From assembly GCF_008373765.1 (NCBI RefSeq), contig NZ_VUJW01000009.1, forward strand, positions 1-64,000: a stretch of DNA of 64,000 nucleotides. The letters run 5' to 3'. Shown one piece after another: positions 62,385 to 64,000 of this stretch; within the stretch, counting starts at the first letter, position 1; each line of letters opens with the position of its first letter. The notes beneath the pieces are model-generated. The model was not told the DNA's origin, did no database searches, and saw only the letters and a list, made by a program, of their open reading frames with translations. The stretch is from Nocardioides antri (GTDB lineage Bacteria > Actinomycetota > Actinomycetes > Propionibacteriales > Nocardioidaceae). A program made the translations under genes and the position numbers.

Positions 62385-63772
62385 CAGTGGCTCCTCACGG
62401 CCTTGTCGTAGAGAGTGGTCAATCGGTCTTCGGGGTCGTAACGCCGCTTCACCGCGGCGAGCGCCGGCCCGTTGTAGAGCCGGTCGAAGGTGTCGCGGTC
62501 GTAGAACGCCTCGGAGTAGAGGCTCTTGTGGCCCCCGAGCTGGTGGACCTTCTCCTCGATCGCGCGGTTCTTCGGAGAGTGGACGGCATCCGCCCCGACG
62601 TGGACGGTGCCCCAGAAGCCGACGTTGACGTAGGTGAGCCCGGGCTCGAGCGGGTAGGCGGTCCAGCTCCTTCCGTCGGTCGAGCCTGTCGAGAGCAAGG
62701 GGCAGATCCACACCGGCCGCATGCCGACCTCGGCGTCGAACCAGTCGAGGAACTCCGGCAGCCGGTCGACGGGCACCTCGACGTCCTGGACCACGCGCTC
62801 CCGCAGCGGGCGGCCGGCCCGACGGTCGAGCCGGTCGGCGATCGCGAACCTCCGGTCGAGCTTGAGCAGCCGCATGTAGACGTCGGATCGCCGTCGGCTG
62901 GCCGGCCAGAGCCGGCGCACCACGGGGTGCTGGGCGTAGAACGCGCCCGAGCACCAGAACCAGTCGGTGTCCCACCGCCAGAGATAGTCGTAGATCGTCA
63001 GCAGGTCCGTCTGCTTCTGCTGGATCGACCGGAAGTAGATCTGCTGGCCGGTGTAGTCGGACGGGGTCGACCGCCCCGGGTCGTCGGTCCAGCGCGCCAG
63101 GGTGAGGTAGTACTCCCCCGGCGCGAACGCGACCCCGTCGAGGCCGTCGACGGGCGCGCCGTCGTAGGCCCTCGTCTGGGTGATCTCCTCGATCGTCTTG
63201 GCGAGCAGGCCCGGGTCGTCGTACCGGACGTGCCGGAGCGCGACGTACGGCGCCACCCGCTCGAGCTCGATCCGGAGCCGGGTGGCGTAGCCGAGACTGC
63301 CGTAGGAGTTGGGGAACGCGTCGAACAGGTCGTCGCCCGGTCGCGTGGTGACCACCTCACCAGCGCCGGTGAAGACGTCCATCTCGAGCACCGACTCGTG
63401 CGGCAGGCCGCTGCGGAAGCTGGTCGACTCGATGCCGAGACCCGTCACCGCTCCGCCGAGGGTGATGGTGCGCAGCTGCGGCACGACCAGCGGCATCAGG
63501 CCGTGCGGGAGCGTGGCGTCGACGAGGTCCTCGTAGGTGCACATCCCCTGCACGTCGGCGGTCGGCGGTCCCTCGGCCGGGTGAGCATCGATCTGGATGA
63601 CGCCGGTCAGCCCGCTGACGTCGAGCCCCGGCGCGGTGCTGGCGGCACGCGCACGGAAGAGGTTCGTCGTCTGTTTGGCAAGGCGCACCGGCTCACCCGG
63701 CCCGATCGCGGAGTATGACGCCGCGAGCCGCGCGACTGCCGCTGCGTGACCCTCCCAAGCACGGTCTTGCAT
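62384..63772 (-). CDS. tmsA: FAD-dependent reductase of 10-methyl fatty acid synthesis
   Basis: 462 residues with the FAD-binding PCMH/BBE-type fold: MCTYEDLVDATLPHGLMPLVVPQLRTITLGGAVTGLGIESTSFRSGLPHESVLEMDV is the FAD-binding region and SYGSLGYATRLRIEL follows. In TmsA/BfaA the enzyme reduces the 10-methylene group to 10-methyl. A repeat-derived peptide, LSTGSTDGR, interrupts the PL...W.AYPL segment near residue 360. ATG 63772. Confidence 0.88.
   Translation of the reverse strand: MQDRAWEGHAAAVARLAASYSAIGPGEPVRLAKQTTNLFRARAASTAPGLDVSGLTGVIQIDAHPAEGPPTADVQGMCTYEDLVDATLPHGLMPLVVPQLRTITLGGAVTGLGIESTSFRSGLPHESVLEMDVFTGAGEVVTTRPGDDLFDAFPNSYGSLGYATRLRIELERVAPYVALRHVRYDDPGLLAKTIEEITQTRAYDGAPVDGLDGVAFAPGEYYLTLARWTDDPGRSTPSDYTGQQIYFRSIQQKQTDLLTIYDYLWRWDTDWFWCSGAFYAQHPVVRRLWPASRRRSDVYMRLLKLDRRFAIADRLDRRAGRPLRERVVQDVEVPVDRLPEFLDWFDAEVGMRPVWICPLLSTGSTDGRSWTAYPLEPGLTYVNVGFWGTVHVGADAVHSPKNRAIEEKVHQLGGHKSLYSEAFYDRDTFDRLYNGPALAAVKRRYDPEDRLTTLYDKAVRSH
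62675..62695 (-). repeat. Short dispersed repeat inside tmsA
   Basis: On the minus strand CTCTCGACAGGCTCGACCGAC, matching the DUF222 copies at 872 and 1098 except for a few bases and read in the same relative frame (LSTGSTD). It interrupts a segment conserved in TmsA relatives. Confidence 0.55.
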
Positions 63773-63830
63773 GCCTCGAAACTACCGCGACCCGGCGACA
63801 ATCCCGTTATCGATTTTCGGACGACTTGAT

Positions 63831-63845
63831 GCGACAACATGTCGC
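63831..63845. promoter_or_regulatory. Inverted repeat upstream of tmsA
   Basis: GCGACA and TGTCGC separated by ACA, 59 bp before the tmsA ATG and between it and the downstream end of the partial gene. It is a possible operator for tmsAB; no regulator gene is in view. Confidence 0.35.
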
Positions 63846-63875
63846 CCGACCGTCGTCCGCAGGCCGAGCTCGGGA

Positions 63876-64000
63876 TCAGACGGGAAGCGAGGTCGCGATC
63901 CTGCCGCGCGGGTCGCCGACGTGGACCACGACCCCGCCGGCGCCGGCGAAGTCCGCCAGCGCCGCGCGGTCGGCCTCGGCGAGCTCGCCCGACTCGCCCA
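63876..64000 (-). CDS. 3' end of an unidentified gene (partial)
   Basis: Minus-strand frame open from the window edge to TGA at 63878-63876, giving 40 C-terminal residues: a glutamate- and alanine-rich helix then GVVVHVGDPRGRIATSLPV. Codon use and GC in third positions fit coding DNA. The product cannot be identified from this fragment. Its stop is about 100 bp upstream of tmsA. Confidence 0.55.
   Translation of the reverse strand, partial: GESGELAEADRAALADFAGAGGVVVHVGDPRGRIATSLPV

Noticed and set aside
63773-63875. A defined sigma promoter for tmsA
   Set aside because: Several weak -10/-35 combinations fit equally well, so only the inverted repeat is recorded.

Overview
The window is high-GC actinobacterial DNA with GTG starts, ATGA/GTGA stop-start overlaps and leaderless-looking starts. 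Gene content suggests a Nocardioides-like member of the Nocardioidaceae: a complete mce operon, tmsA-tmsB for 10-methyl fatty acids, an ECF41 sigma factor, DUF222/HNH and DUF5994 proteins. The lineage call is inference from gene content. Part of the window matches the conserved actinobacterial order era, recO, uppS, glyS, dgt, dnaG (M. tuberculosis Rv2364c to Rv2343c), interrupted here by accessory insertions.

Region 1 (1-19 kb). A DUF222/HNH protein converges on a ten-gene mce lipid-import operon on the minus strand (1523-11598). Its first gene fuses an MceG-type ATPase to a YrbEA-type permease. Upstream lie a secreted protein and a lipoprotein in a coupled pair (11744-13113), then two secreted proteins with a common N-terminal domain (13224-14927 and 15311-16504) and an ATP-binding LuxR regulator (16626-18926). 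A motif, GTCGCAAG then six variable bases then TCTCGGTTCGGTAA, stands 91-116 bp ahead of the mce operon and of all three paralogues of this secreted family; the third paralogue is at 45207-46652. The 255-residue secreted protein next to mce is homologous to the C-terminal domain of the 13224-14927 protein. Together these suggest one regulon linking cell-surface proteins to Mce transport, and this is my main candidate for an undescribed system.

Region 2 (19-30 kb). A PucR-type regulator, an ECF41 sigma factor with a divergent WrbA quinone reductase, tRNA-Asn, dnaG and a small partner, a 2-hydroxyacid dehydrogenase, dgt, a DUF5994 gene, and a MocR regulator and EamA exporter pair whose divergent ATG codons overlap in one CATG.

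Region 3 (30-44 kb). A secreted SH3 and peptidase-like protein, dus, a lipoprotein, glyQS, a Zur-controlled znuACB zinc importer, a zinc metallopeptidase lipoprotein, then uppS and recO separated by an AbiEi-like gene flanked by two 88-bp palindromic repeats. An alpha/beta hydrolase and leuA with a leucine-rich leader peptide follow.

Region 4 (44-53 kb). A secreted trypsin, the third motif-controlled secreted protein (with RTX repeats), a flavodoxin, two tandem septum-formation lipoproteins, era coupled to a siderophore-interacting protein gene, and a molybdopterin oxidoreductase.

Region 5 (53-64 kb). A divergent pair of DUF6916-like genes, then a minus-strand operon with a 1695-residue secreted RTX, cadherin-like and beta-helix protein, three tail-collar proteins and a GNAT acetyltransferase. 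Then tmsB and tmsA, and the 3' end of an unidentified gene.

No stretch longer than 300 bases lacks a gene. The intergenic gaps hold the terminators, operators and repeats listed.
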